9,114 nt of DNA from an uncultured Bacteroidota bacterium (GCA_937885735.1 CALABN010000191.1:1-9114), one strand, 5' to 3'; counted from the first letter of the stretch, positions 1 through 7,157 are shown. The notes: generated from the sequence alone by a model not told the origin. Translations and numbers: made by a program.

Positions 1-40
1 AAAAAACGTCAACCCCGCCAATATGGCAAAGGGTTGAACG
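1..40 (-). terminator. Rho-independent terminator after the ABC transporter gene
   Basis: On the minus strand a long hairpin begins 44 bases after the ABC transporter stop codon and ends in six T residues (bases 6-1). The outer stem pairs CAACCC (31-36 plus flank) with GGGTTG (11-16) and extends through CGT/ACG with one bulged base. The inner stem pairs GCCA with TGGC around TAT. Stem plus T-tract is the classic intrinsic terminator layout and closes the transcription unit of the 1020-residue protein. Confidence 0.8.
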
Positions 41-84
41 GTAAATCAAGTCGGAATACCCCTGCATCGGGGCCAACGATATTC

Positions 85-3000
85 TCATTTTCTGTGTTTC
101 ATCGACAAGCGCTCAATAGTCCAGCGCAAGCCGTCGGTTACAAGCAACACATACAGAAGCCCTGCCATAACCCACATTACTATTATGTTGAACCAGAATG
201 TGTCAATCTGTAAATTGCCCACCTGCTTGAACGGTGCGTAGAAGTGCGCACGGCCAAGATGACTTTCAGGTTCCTTGTAGATAGGGTCCGACACCTGGAT
301 GAAGTAGTCGCCCATATCGTGAATCTTCTCAATCTCTGTGCGGTTCATCACAAAAGTTGTCAAGGCGTCGTTGGTGTAGTTCTTCTTGAGTTCCACAAGG
401 GCCTTGTTTCCGCCAAGTTCGTCAGACAGGTTCATTATCTCGCGGTCGAACACCGATATAGCCTTGTTCTGCTTCTGCTGATACAGTTTTGCAATCTTTT
501 CAAGATATTTAGTCAATTCTATCTGGACACCTTCAGTGTACTTTTCTGGTGTCAGCAGTTCAACGTCTTCAAACTGGTAGTTTGGCGTGCGGTTGTTGAG
601 TTTTGAAATCTCGTGATGCAGAAGATTGATAATCTGGTCACGGCTTTGCTGGTCAAGCGCTGGTGTGATTTTTGCAATCTTGTTGTTCAGTGCAGGTACA
701 AGATAAGAACCCACGTAAGCGGCCTCGCTCTTTTTCTGTTCAATATAGAAGAAGTTCTTTTGGTACTCGTTGTCGCGGAACTGTTTCACTGCCATTGCCT
801 CGTATGCCCAACGCGACGGCATCAAGTCGCCGATAACTGGCACCACCTCATACGAACTGATTGACTTGTTCAGTTTGTCGAACTTGACCATTGTACCACT
901 GAAAAGCAACTGCGGTACAATGAGGAACGGTATGAGTATGTAGATTGTGACTACAGAGTCGAGTGCGGCCGAAATGTTCAATCCTATCATATTTGACACG
1001 CACGAAACGCTGAACAGGATGAGCCAATGTGCAAGAGTCATACCGTGGATTTCCATTATCAGGTTGCCAATCAGCACAAACGACAATGTCTGTATTGCCG
1101 ATATGATGAACAGAACCGCTATCTTGCTGTTTAGGTAACTTACGTGGCTCAAGTTCAGGAACGATTCACGCTTGAGCAACTGTCGGTCGCGGATGATTTC
1201 CTCTGCACTGACCGTCAAGCCGATGAACACTGCCACCACAACGCCCATAAACAGGTAGATTGGCAGGTTCTCGTTGGCGCTGAACACAAAAATGTTCGGA
1301 TTAGAGCCTTCGCCTGCAATGTATTTGGTGAAATAGGCCAGAATCAAAGCCAGCACGGGCGCCTCAAGGAAGTTGATGAGCATATACTGGCGGTTGGCCA
1401 ACTTCGACAATATGTTGCGTTCGCAGAAGATGCGGAACTGCTTGAACATTCCAGGAATGCTGAAGTTGTTCTTTGGCAATGCCTGTTTTTCGGTATCGAA
1501 CTTTATCTTCGATTTCGAGTGTTCCTCATACATTAACGCCCACTCTTCAGGCGATGTCTTGCGCTTGTGGGTGGTACGGCCATATTCGTCGACAATCTTC
1601 GACTCAAGTATCTGAAGAACCTGTTCTGGATTGATGTTGCCACAATGGTAGCACTCGCTTTCTGTGGCGTTGACGTGGTTGCTCATTGTCTTGAAATAGA
1701 CAACCGAATCAACAGGGTTGCCGTAATATACAAGATAACCGCCCTTGTCCATAATCAGCAGTTTGTCGAACATCTTGAAGATGACTGACGACGGCTGGTG
1801 AATGTTTACAATCACCAACTTGCCCTTCAAGGTCTGTTCCTTGAGCAAGTCCATCACCATTTCAGAGTCCATTGACGAAAGGCCTGATGTAGGCTCGTCG
1901 ACAAACATTACAAGCGGTTCGCGGATAAGTTCGAGCGCAATGTTCAGACGCTTGCGCTGGCCACCGCTGATAGTCTTGTTAAGCGGGTTGCCGACAACCA
2001 AATCGGCCGTAGCCTTTAGGTCAAGGTCTTCGAGCACCTTGTTCACGGCCTCGTCAATCTGCTCTTCGGTATAGTCGCTGAAGCACAGTTTTGCACTATA
2101 GTAAAGGTTCTGGTAGACGGTGAGTTCCTCTATCAGCAAATCGTCCTGCGGAACAAAGCCAATGACGCCGTTCAGTTTTTCCTTTTCCTGGTAGATGTCG
2201 TATCCATTGATGAGAATCTGGCCACTTTGTGGTTTCAGGTTGCCGTTAAGCACATTGAGCAATGTCGATTTTCCAACGCCACTGCCACCCATAATGCCAA
2301 TCAGTTCGCCACCCTGCTCGCAGAAGTTGAAGTTGTGAAGGCCGTTCTTGCTTCCGCGGAAACGGAATTCCACGTCCTTTGCGGTAAACACCACCTTTTC
2401 AGCGCTCATTGAGTTGATGAACTTCGACACAATGTCGCTGTAATAAATGGAACCGATGCGCGGACTGCGGATTGCAGAACCCTTTGGCAACATATATGTG
2501 CGGTTCAGCATAATAATGTGGCCGTTCAGATAAAGGTCGGTTTCGCCCACGTAACGGAAGGCGTATGTATTGATTGACGGCAGGAACAACACAAGTATCC
2601 GTCCGTCCAAATCTTTGAATTTCAGATGTTTGAATCCTTCCAACGGCGACTCATCGTTCTTGTCGAGGATTAGAGCGTTTTCCTTATGCGGAATCTTGTC
2701 GATAGAAGGCTCGAGAGTGAACGTATGGCAGTTGAAGTACTCGTCTTCAGGAATGTTGAAGATGTCCGAAACAGTCTTCACAAAATCGAGTTCCTTTTCG
2801 GTTATGGCTTCGCCGAAACTTACAAACTCAAGCAACTGCAACAGCACCAGCAGTTTCTGTTCCTGTTGCAACTCGCCGTTAATCTGTTCGCATATGCGAA
2901 GAACCTTTACAGAGTTGAGTGACGTACGCTTGCGGTCCTGTTTGGCATCGTCCTTCTTGACGCCACCGCTGCGTTCCTCGACATACTGGTCGAACAAGCC

Positions 3001-3147
3001 CAAATATTCGGTCACTTGCTCTGAACTCAGCATCATACGCAGATACGACTCAACAATTGAACGGGAATTTTCATTTACACCGTCCTTGTTTGCTACGGCT
3101 ATGATAGCGAACAATTGCATCAAAGCCTTTAAGATAGATTCACTCAT
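85..3147 (-). CDS. ABCG-type ABC transporter (ATPase-permease fusion) with TerB-like N-terminal extension
   Basis: A single-chain half transporter of the ABCG/White architecture (ATPase first, membrane domain second), expected to act in the inner membrane as a dimer. Residues 1-140 are helical and TerB-like. Residues 160-245 are beta-rich with a phosphopeptide-domain flavour (LYLNGH, IRSPRIGS), possibly a degenerate FHA domain. The nucleotide-binding domain at about 250-480 carries Walker A GGSGVGKST (287-295), Q-loop Q334, signature SGGQRKR (394-400), Walker B VMFVDEP (413-419) and switch His H450. A linker holds CYHC (499-502). Membrane segments are predicted near 590-607, 625-645, 672-695, 705-725, 728-750 and 985-1003. 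The large charged loop 755-980, with a coiled-coil-like part at 870-925, sits between TM5 and TM6 as in ABCG proteins, and SRWAYEAM (778-785) matches the ABCG signature before that loop. The ATG at 3147 has no clear Shine-Dalgarno. The substrate cannot be told. It stands alone, with its own terminator. Confidence 0.93.
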   Translation of the reverse strand: MSESILKALMQLFAIIAVANKDGVNENSRSIVESYLRMMLSSEQVTEYLGLFDQYVEERSGGVKKDDAKQDRKRTSLNSVKVLRICEQINGELQQEQKLLVLLQLLEFVSFGEAITEKELDFVKTVSDIFNIPEDEYFNCHTFTLEPSIDKIPHKENALILDKNDESPLEGFKHLKFKDLDGRILVLFLPSINTYAFRYVGETDLYLNGHIIMLNRTYMLPKGSAIRSPRIGSIYYSDIVSKFINSMSAEKVVFTAKDVEFRFRGSKNGLHNFNFCEQGGELIGIMGGSGVGKSTLLNVLNGNLKPQSGQILINGYDIYQEKEKLNGVIGFVPQDDLLIEELTVYQNLYYSAKLCFSDYTEEQIDEAVNKVLEDLDLKATADLVVGNPLNKTISGGQRKRLNIALELIREPLVMFVDEPTSGLSSMDSEMVMDLLKEQTLKGKLVIVNIHQPSSVIFKMFDKLLIMDKGGYLVYYGNPVDSVVYFKTMSNHVNATESECYHCGNINPEQVLQILESKIVDEYGRTTHKRKTSPEEWALMYEEHSKSKIKFDTEKQALPKNNFSIPGMFKQFRIFCERNILSKLANRQYMLINFLEAPVLALILAYFTKYIAGEGSNPNIFVFSANENLPIYLFMGVVVAVFIGLTVSAEEIIRDRQLLKRESFLNLSHVSYLNSKIAVLFIISAIQTLSFVLIGNLIMEIHGMTLAHWLILFSVSCVSNMIGLNISAALDSVVTIYILIPFLIVPQLLFSGTMVKFDKLNKSISSYEVVPVIGDLMPSRWAYEAMAVKQFRDNEYQKNFFYIEQKKSEAAYVGSYLVPALNNKIAKITPALDQQSRDQIINLLHHEISKLNNRTPNYQFEDVELLTPEKYTEGVQIELTKYLEKIAKLYQQKQNKAISVFDREIMNLSDELGGNKALVELKKNYTNDALTTFVMNRTEIEKIHDMGDYFIQVSDPIYKEPESHLGRAHFYAPFKQVGNLQIDTFWFNIIVMWVMAGLLYVLLVTDGLRWTIERLSMKHRK

Positions 3148-3203
3148 AAGGTGTGTGTCCTATTAAATCCAGTAATTAATGTAAAGAAACAAAAAAATGC
3201 ATT

Positions 3204-3224
3204 ATGTCAATGACATTTATGTCT
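3204..3224. promoter_or_regulatory. TGACAT dyad cluster upstream of the ABC transporter, possible operator
   Basis: Three half-sites lie side by side: ATGTCA (3204-3209), TGACAT (3211-3216) and ATGTCT (3219-3224). The first two form a perfect dyad around one base; the second and third form a second dyad, GACAT-TT-ATGTC (3212-3223). The cluster sits about 57-77 bases before the ABC start codon, where an operator could lie. I did not find a convincing TTTG/TAnnTTTG promoter next to it, so a protein-binding role is inference only. Confidence 0.35.
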
Positions 3225-3357
3225 TGTAATTTTGTTTTTGTTGCAAAGAAGGTCATTTGTTTAATATGTGTCAAGTGGTATTTATTGAACGGCGGGTTTT
3301 GGCTGATGAACGGCGAAAACAATTTATGTTTATGATGTGGAATGCAGGATTTTCAAA

Positions 3358-3397
3358 CACGAATCAACGTGAATCACCATTAAAATTCCGTGAATTT
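3358..3397. repeat. Degenerate CACGAAT/CGTGAAT short repeat
   Basis: Three related 9-mers follow each other: CACGAATCA (3358-3366), CGTGAATCA (3368-3376) and CGTGAATTT (3389-3397). Short interspersed runs of this kind (cacgaatt-type) are common between genes in Bacteroidetes. Here they look eroded. No coding function is seen. Confidence 0.45.
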
Positions 3398-3523
3398 ATT
3401 TGTAATGCTGTTCTTTGTGAGTTGTTGCGACAAAATAAATGCAATTGTGCAACCTTTCAGGTTGTTTCCTCGTGTGACTTTGACTTGCCCCTTCAGGGCG
3501 CTTTGCGGAATATGCTCTTTTCA

Positions 3524-3552
3524 CCTATGGCGTCGCATCGCTTTGCCATAGG
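3524..3552. repeat. CCTATGGC...GCCATAGG palindrome within the hairpin array
   Basis: An 8-bp perfect inverted repeat, CCTATGGC (3524-3531) and GCCATAGG (3545-3552), surrounds a 13-base centre that includes GTCGCATCGC. It lies between two GCCC/GGGC hairpins and differs from them in loop and stem length. It seems to be another module of the same intergenic repeat mosaic. Confidence 0.6.
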
Positions 3553-3604
3553 CTATTTTGAACTGCCCTTTCAGGGCGATTTCCACAAATGCCTTTTTCA
3601 AAAA

Positions 3605-3637
3605 TTGTTAATTGTTAATTATTAATTGTTAATTGAT
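3605..3637. repeat. Tandem heptamer repeat TTGTTAA
   Basis: Four contiguous 7-base units occupy 3605-3632 (TTGTTAA, TTGTTAA, TTATTAA, TTGTTAA), followed by a partial unit TTGAT. One substitution is present. Such AT-rich heptamer arrays occur between genes in Bacteroidales (from memory). It sits inside the hairpin mosaic and encodes nothing. Confidence 0.75.
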
Positions 3638-3723
3638 TTGGTTTCTCTGCGTTCAACCTACGGTTATGATTGTCGGCCACTTTCAGTGGCTGTTAACACA
3701 ACAATCGTCATGCCGAATCACCG

Positions 3724-4632
3724 TCAATTGGCGATTATGGTGTAATCCGGATGCGCTCGGAACCATTCGCGGATGGTCGTCAGCGCCTCTTCGTAATCGT
3801 CAGCCTCTATCATGCCCGCTTTCGACACCTTGTATGGATAATCCTGAATCACAGGTGCCAACATTTCCATGATACGGTATCCGCACAATATCTTAACATC
3901 AACTGTAGGATTTACCGATGCGCATTTGCATTTGTCTGTCTGCAACATTTCCACGCAAACATCAATGGCTGGTTTCTGCCTTGTGTATATCAACTGCGGG
4001 ACAATCATTGTCAACAAGTCCTCAGAATAATCGTATGGTATGGCGCTTGCCTTACGTACAATAAAGTCGATGTCCGTCTGCTCTCCAAGTCGTGCCAATG
4101 CAAGATGCATGTCCCATTTGAGCTCAACATCGGCTTTCTTGTCCAGAAATTGACGGTTACGAATCTGCAAGCGTCCAATGCCCATTCGTGCCGACAACTT
4201 TGCAACTCTCGAATAATATGCTGATTCCCAGTCATCCAACCTGGCTTCAAGTATCTTTTGCGTGACATCGTTAATGTCTGCGGGCAAGAATCCTTCCAAA
4301 TGACTGATATTTCTGGATGTGACATTCATATCGCCATCAAGTCCTTTTGCCACAAACTCCATTGCCATTTGCCGTTCCGACAGATTTGCAGAAGAAATAC
4401 CAGCATGGTACATAATGTCATAGGCTTCCTCCACCACTAAAGCGTTTGTATCTTTGGTATATCTTGTCAACTGTTTGGCCAATGTTGCTACATCCGTTGT
4501 CTTCCATAAATAATCGGGAGTCGTGTACGTCTTGCCATTGGCTCTGATGCTGTCAAGATACTCTGTAACCTGCGCCATCGACAGCATTGGCATAATCAAC
4601 ACCATCAGCGATGTCAAATAAAAATTTCTCAT
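3724..4632 (-). CDS. Exported protein of unknown function, possibly helical-repeat (HEAT-like)
   Basis: I do not recognise a named family. The 302-residue product begins with a clear signal peptide: basic MRN, hydrophobic residues 4-17, and a likely cleavage SMA|Q after residue 20, so it should reach the periplasm or beyond. No lipobox cysteine is present. The mature part is mostly amphipathic helices. The stretch 172-200 (WDMHLALARLG, then a second helix) reads like a HEAT/ARM-type repeat pair, which would fit a scaffold or binding role. Four cysteines fall in a short C-terminal region (226, 235, 237, 250), including a CKC motif, and may form disulfides. The ATG at 4632 is the one that gives the signal peptide. 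The gene is flanked by a candidate promoter at 4725-4732 and by the hairpin array after its TGA stop. It seems to be a single-gene unit. Confidence is high that it is a gene, low for function. Confidence 0.8.
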   Translation of the reverse strand: MRNFYLTSLMVLIMPMLSMAQVTEYLDSIRANGKTYTTPDYLWKTTDVATLAKQLTRYTKDTNALVVEEAYDIMYHAGISSANLSERQMAMEFVAKGLDGDMNVTSRNISHLEGFLPADINDVTQKILEARLDDWESAYYSRVAKLSARMGIGRLQIRNRQFLDKKADVELKWDMHLALARLGEQTDIDFIVRKASAIPYDYSEDLLTMIVPQLIYTRQKPAIDVCVEMLQTDKCKCASVNPTVDVKILCGYRIMEMLAPVIQDYPYKVSKAGMIEADDYEEALTTIREWFRAHPDYTIIAN

Positions 4633-4724
4633 AAAATGAAAGTTTGTTTATCCCTGAAAAACTTGTGACAAGATAATAAAAAATTGTGTGTAAAAATGAT
4701 TCAAGACGACACCTTCCCAAGAAG

Positions 4725-4732
4725 CAAATGTA
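4725..4732 (-). promoter_or_regulatory. Candidate Bacteroidetes -7 element for the exported-protein gene
   Basis: On the minus strand the sequence reads TACATTTG, an exact match to the Bacteroidetes TAnnTTTG -7 box, about 93 bases before the ATG at 4632. The region 20 bases upstream is T-rich (GGTTTTTC) but lacks a perfect TTTG -33 box. The rest of the gap 4633-4901 is AT-rich and shows no gene. Confidence 0.35.
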
Positions 4733-4890
4733 ATGTTAAGAAATGCTTGAAAAACCGTATGAAAAGGTGAAAAAGTTCTTTTACATACCGATTATTGAAA
4801 TCAGATTGAAGTACTAACAAAACAAGCAATTAACATTACGCGCTAATAGACACTGTTTTAGGAAGAAAATGGAAAAAACTCGCCAGAAAA

Positions 4891-4940
4891 GAAAAAAAAA
4901 CAAAATGCCAACTATTTAAATTATAAATAGTTGGCATTTT
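4891..4940 (-). terminator. Strong terminator downstream of tRNA-Arg
   Basis: A perfect 17-bp inverted repeat (4902-4918 and 4924-4940) with a five-base loop is followed on the minus strand by a T-tract interrupted once (TTTTG then nine T, bases 4905-4892). It begins seven bases after the tRNA 3' end. It ends the tRNA transcript and any read-through from the Hdr-like operon. With its A/T flanks it could also work in the other direction, but no plus-strand gene needs it. Confidence 0.9.
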
Positions 4941-4946
4941 TAAGAG

Positions 4947-5018
4947 TACCCCCGCTGAGAATCGAACTCAAATTTAAAGTTTAGGAAACTTCCGTTCTAT
5001 CCGTTGAACTACAGGGGC
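4947..5018 (-). tRNA. tRNA-Arg (anticodon CCU)
   Basis: The minus strand folds into a complete 72-nt cloverleaf. The acceptor arm is GCCCCTG with CGGGGGT (G1-U72 and U6-G67 wobbles) and the discriminator is A73. The D stem is GTTC/GAAC around AACGGATA. The anticodon stem is GAAGT/ACTTT with loop TTCCTAA, giving anticodon CCT, which reads the arginine codon AGG. The variable loop has four bases, and the T stem TTGAG/CTCAG encloses TTCGATT. CCA is not encoded and must be added enzymatically. It lies 29 bases after the stop of the membrane Hdr-like gene, with its own promoter and terminator. tRNA 3' ends can be attachment sites, but no integrase is seen here. Confidence 0.95.
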
Positions 5019-5028
5019 AGAACGAGCG

Positions 5029-5060
5029 CAAAAGTATGAAAATAGTTCTAACTATTCAAA
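5029..5060 (-). promoter_or_regulatory. Bacteroidetes-type promoter for tRNA-Arg
   Basis: On the minus strand a TTTG -33 box (5060-5057) is followed after exactly 20 bases by TACTTTTG (5036-5029), a full match to the TAnnTTTG -7 box known for the Bacteroidetes primary sigma factor. Transcription would start about five bases later, giving a very short leader before the tRNA at 5018. The -33 box lies inside the last codons of the upstream iron-sulfur gene, and the stop codon lies in the spacer. Confidence 0.8.
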
Positions 5061-6835
5061 GTTTTTCCGCCTTTCATTGCCTCAACCACAAGTTCAGCCA
5101 CATCCTTCACTGGCGCTATCTGTGTTCGGTCAAACGTCTTCTTGCAAAGCGGACAGGCCGTAGCCACCACATCTGGCTTGCCAGCGGTAAGCACGTGCAT
5201 TGTCTGTTCGGCAATTTTCAGTTTGTCGGTCGAAGGAAGCGTCAGGTTGGCAAGGCTTCCGCCACAGCACAGTGAATGCTTGCACTCGTCGGCAACGGGC
5301 CTCAACGTGGCCACCTTGTCGAGCACGTTGCGTGGCTGTTGGTAGATGCCACTGCCACGTCCAAGTTCGCAAGGGTCGTGATAGGTTGCCACAATGTCCT
5401 GTCGGCTCACTTTTATCTTTCCTTCGGAAATGAGTCGGTCAATATATTCAGTGTGATGCAGTATTTCAATGTCGAGATTGTAGTCTTCCTTGAAAACCTT
5501 GTAGCAAATAGGGCACGAGGTGACCAGCGTACGGGCGCCACTGTCGATAATCGACTTGCGGTTCTTCTGCATGAGTTTTTCAGCCGCGTCAGCCTGACCC
5601 GAAAGTTTCATCGGACGGCCACAGCAAATTCCGCCGTCGGCGTCCATAAACCAGAACTTGTCGCCCGATGCCTCAAGAATCTCCACCATGGCGTTTTTGG
5701 TCTTTGGCACCAAATGTCCCATGCATCCTGTAAAATACACAACATCAACGTGCTCTGCCTCCTTGTTGTCATACGGAAGGACAACATCCTTTGGCGTATA
5801 GTTTCCGCGGTGACGCAGACGTATTGCATTCAGGTCGATGCCTACAGGACACACCGATGCGCAACGGCCACACATAAGGCAGTTGTTGGCTTGCGCCGAA
5901 TGATTCTCCTTGTTGCGGATACGCTGAAGGAAATAAACGGCCTGCGTGTCGTGGTTGCCAAGCATTGTGTTGAGTTGGCAACGGTCGAGGCAGACGCCAC
6001 AACGAGGGCACGACAGCACCATCACCTCCTCAAGTATCGGGTTGTCGGGCTTCAGTTTTATTCCCCAGTTACGGAAGAAGATAAGCACCATTTCAGTAGG
6101 AATGTGCATGTAACGGCTGAACGGCAGTCCGAGGAAGAACACGCACAATACGCTCGAATAGCCCCACCAGAGCACATATTCAATCCTGTCAAGAGGAAGA
6201 AAGGCTGCCATTGCCGAGCCCACCGTTCCCGTCAGGAAACCGCCAGTGCCGTTAAGTCCGCAAGTGGCACTTTCGGCAAGCAGGCGCATTGGGAATATTA
6301 GCCACAATGCATAAAGCACAACCTTGTCGCGCAGACGCAGTTTGGTGGTGCTCTTCATTCCGACAATGCGCTTGTAGAAACGCTTGACAATGGCCACCAT
6401 TACGCCCGAAAGCACAAGCAACAGCGAAGCGTCCATCAACTGCACGAATCCTTTTGCAAAGAAGAATTCCTCATCGTCAGGAACAAAATAGACAAAGAAG
6501 ATAGGAAAATAGAACGGTGCCGAACCACCCATGTAGATATGCCCCTCGAGCGCGCCAATGACAATGAGCAGGAACCAGCCAAAGGCCAGGCTCATGTGCA
6601 TGTAGCCGAGTCGCCTGTTCACAAGGAACATCTTGCGGTGAATGAGGCTCTCGAGGAAAATCTCCTTAATGGCCTTCAGGCTTTTTATGCTGAACAATCC
6701 ACGCAGGATTTTCAGTTTGTCGTCGCGGTCGAAATACCAAACCCAACTTGAATACTTCAGTATCAAGTAGGCGAACAACAGGCTCATGCCTATTGTAAAG
6801 GGCAAGACGAATATGTCAAATGGTGTCTGATTCAT
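5048..6835 (-). CDS. Membrane-bound Hdr-like protein: cytochrome b-type (HdrE/DsrM-like) domain fused to HdrD/DsrK-like Fe-S domain
   Basis: Likely the quinone-facing, membrane-anchored subunit of an electron-transfer complex. Residues 1-260 form a NarI/DsrM-like membrane part, with segments near 10-27, 80-97, 105-118, 135-152, 172-190 and 222-240. Candidate heme ligands include H66, H80, H98 and H244 (in PFSRYMHIP, a typical end of this family). Two [4Fe-4S] motifs follow: C276-x2-C279-x2-C282-x3-C286 and C319-x2-C322-x2-C325-x3-C329-P. Two CCG domains come next. The first uses C371, C404-C405 and C441-x2-C444; the second C489, C523-C524 and C561-x2-C564. So all cysteines for the HdrD-type non-cubane clusters are kept. 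At 595 residues it equals DsrM plus DsrK, or HdrE plus HdrD, in one chain. The ATG at 6835 overlaps the end of the HdrC-like gene by 20 bases, which suggests translational coupling. Its physiological substrate is unknown. Confidence 0.9.
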   Translation of the reverse strand: MNQTPFDIFVLPFTIGMSLLFAYLILKYSSWVWYFDRDDKLKILRGLFSIKSLKAIKEIFLESLIHRKMFLVNRRLGYMHMSLAFGWFLLIVIGALEGHIYMGGSAPFYFPIFFVYFVPDDEEFFFAKGFVQLMDASLLLVLSGVMVAIVKRFYKRIVGMKSTTKLRLRDKVVLYALWLIFPMRLLAESATCGLNGTGGFLTGTVGSAMAAFLPLDRIEYVLWWGYSSVLCVFFLGLPFSRYMHIPTEMVLIFFRNWGIKLKPDNPILEEVMVLSCPRCGVCLDRCQLNTMLGNHDTQAVYFLQRIRNKENHSAQANNCLMCGRCASVCPVGIDLNAIRLRHRGNYTPKDVVLPYDNKEAEHVDVVYFTGCMGHLVPKTKNAMVEILEASGDKFWFMDADGGICCGRPMKLSGQADAAEKLMQKNRKSIIDSGARTLVTSCPICYKVFKEDYNLDIEILHHTEYIDRLISEGKIKVSRQDIVATYHDPCELGRGSGIYQQPRNVLDKVATLRPVADECKHSLCCGGSLANLTLPSTDKLKIAEQTMHVLTAGKPDVVATACPLCKKTFDRTQIAPVKDVAELVVEAMKGGKTLNS

Positions 6836-7157
6836 TTTTCAAAATGGCTTCACGGGTTTTCAGCATCACATTTCTAATGTTGACGCCACGCGGGCAGACC
6901 AAAGTGCATTTTCCGCAGAGCATGCAGTTGCTGATATCCTTGCGCAATTGGGCATACTCGCCACGTTGCAGCAAGGTATTCAGTCGGCGTATGTTGAACG
7001 AGGGTTGCAGGTTGCCAGCCGAGCACGTTGAAGTGCAGGCACCACAAGCCATGCAGATGCGCAACGACGGCTCCTGTTCGAGCACGAAGTCGCGAATCTC
7101 CTTGTCGTTCTTGTCGTAGTTGATACTCTGCGCTTTGGCGATTGAAAACCCCCACAT
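6816..7157 (-). CDS. HdrC-like 4Fe-4S dicluster ferredoxin subunit
   Basis: A small soluble electron-transfer subunit of 113 residues. It carries two complete [4Fe-4S] motifs: C35-x2-C38-x2-C41-x3-C45 and C78-x2-C81-x2-C84-x3-C88-P. The second is followed by RGVNI, as in HdrC and related Fer4_8 proteins. In Hdr complexes this subunit passes electrons between the HdrA flavoprotein and the HdrB CCG subunit. Here it sits between the HdrA-like gene (81 bases upstream) and the membrane Hdr-like gene, which it overlaps by 20 bases. The ATG at 7157 is preceded by only a weak purine run (AGAGAC). The N-terminus has no signal peptide, so it is cytoplasmic. Length and motif spacing fit a complete HdrC. 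Confidence 0.88.
   Translation of the reverse strand: MWGFSIAKAQSINYDKNDKEIRDFVLEQEPSLRICMACGACTSTCSAGNLQPSFNIRRLNTLLQRGEYAQLRKDISNCMLCGKCTLVCPRGVNIRNVMLKTREAILKNESDTI

Larger units (their letters stand above)
3450..3706. repeat. Array of small palindromes with a shared TTTCA-type loop (REP-like)
   Basis: In the gap between the exported protein gene and the ABC gene there is a set of short hairpins: CAACCT-TTC-AGGTTG (3450-3464), GCCC-CTTCA-GGGC (3487-3499), GCCCT-TTC-AGGGC (3565-3577), AACC-TAC-GGTT (3655-3665) and GCCACT-TTC-AGTGGC (3676-3690). The last has outer arms GATTGT (3668-3673) and ACAATC (3701-3706). Four of the five share a (T)TTCA centre while the stem bases differ and remain complementary. 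None has a T-tract, so they are not ordinary terminators. They resemble REP-type or IS200-type hairpins. No transposase gene is in the window. Confidence 0.65.

Noticed and set aside
59..72. CCCC-TGCATC-GGGG hairpin as terminator of the ABC gene
   Set aside because: The stem is only four pairs and has no T-tract; the stronger hairpin at 1-40 fits better.
2570..3166. Plus-strand open frame of 198 codons
   Set aside because: It is the complement of the N-terminal part of the ABC protein and its translation is Ser/Cys-rich, as expected for a shadow frame.
3286..3315. Direct repeat TGAACGGCG (3286-3294 and 3307-3315)
   Set aside because: Two short copies with 21-base spacing and no symmetric context; could be chance or the eroded repeat region.
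3257..3625. Plus-strand open frame of 122 codons in the intergenic region
   Set aside because: It runs straight through the palindromes and the start of the heptamer repeat, and its translation repeats hairpin-encoded words; no recognisable protein or start signal.
3450..3706. Possible CRISPR array
   Set aside because: The repeats are short palindromes of different stem sequence and irregular spacing, with no constant 25-40 base repeat and no cas genes.
4947..5018. tRNA gene as integration site of a mobile element
   Set aside because: No integrase, no duplicated tRNA 3' end and no element boundary found within the window.
5276..6301. Long plus-strand open frame of 341 codons
   Set aside because: It is antisense to the membrane Hdr-like gene, whose cysteine motifs and membrane segments are all on the minus strand; its translation shows no domain.
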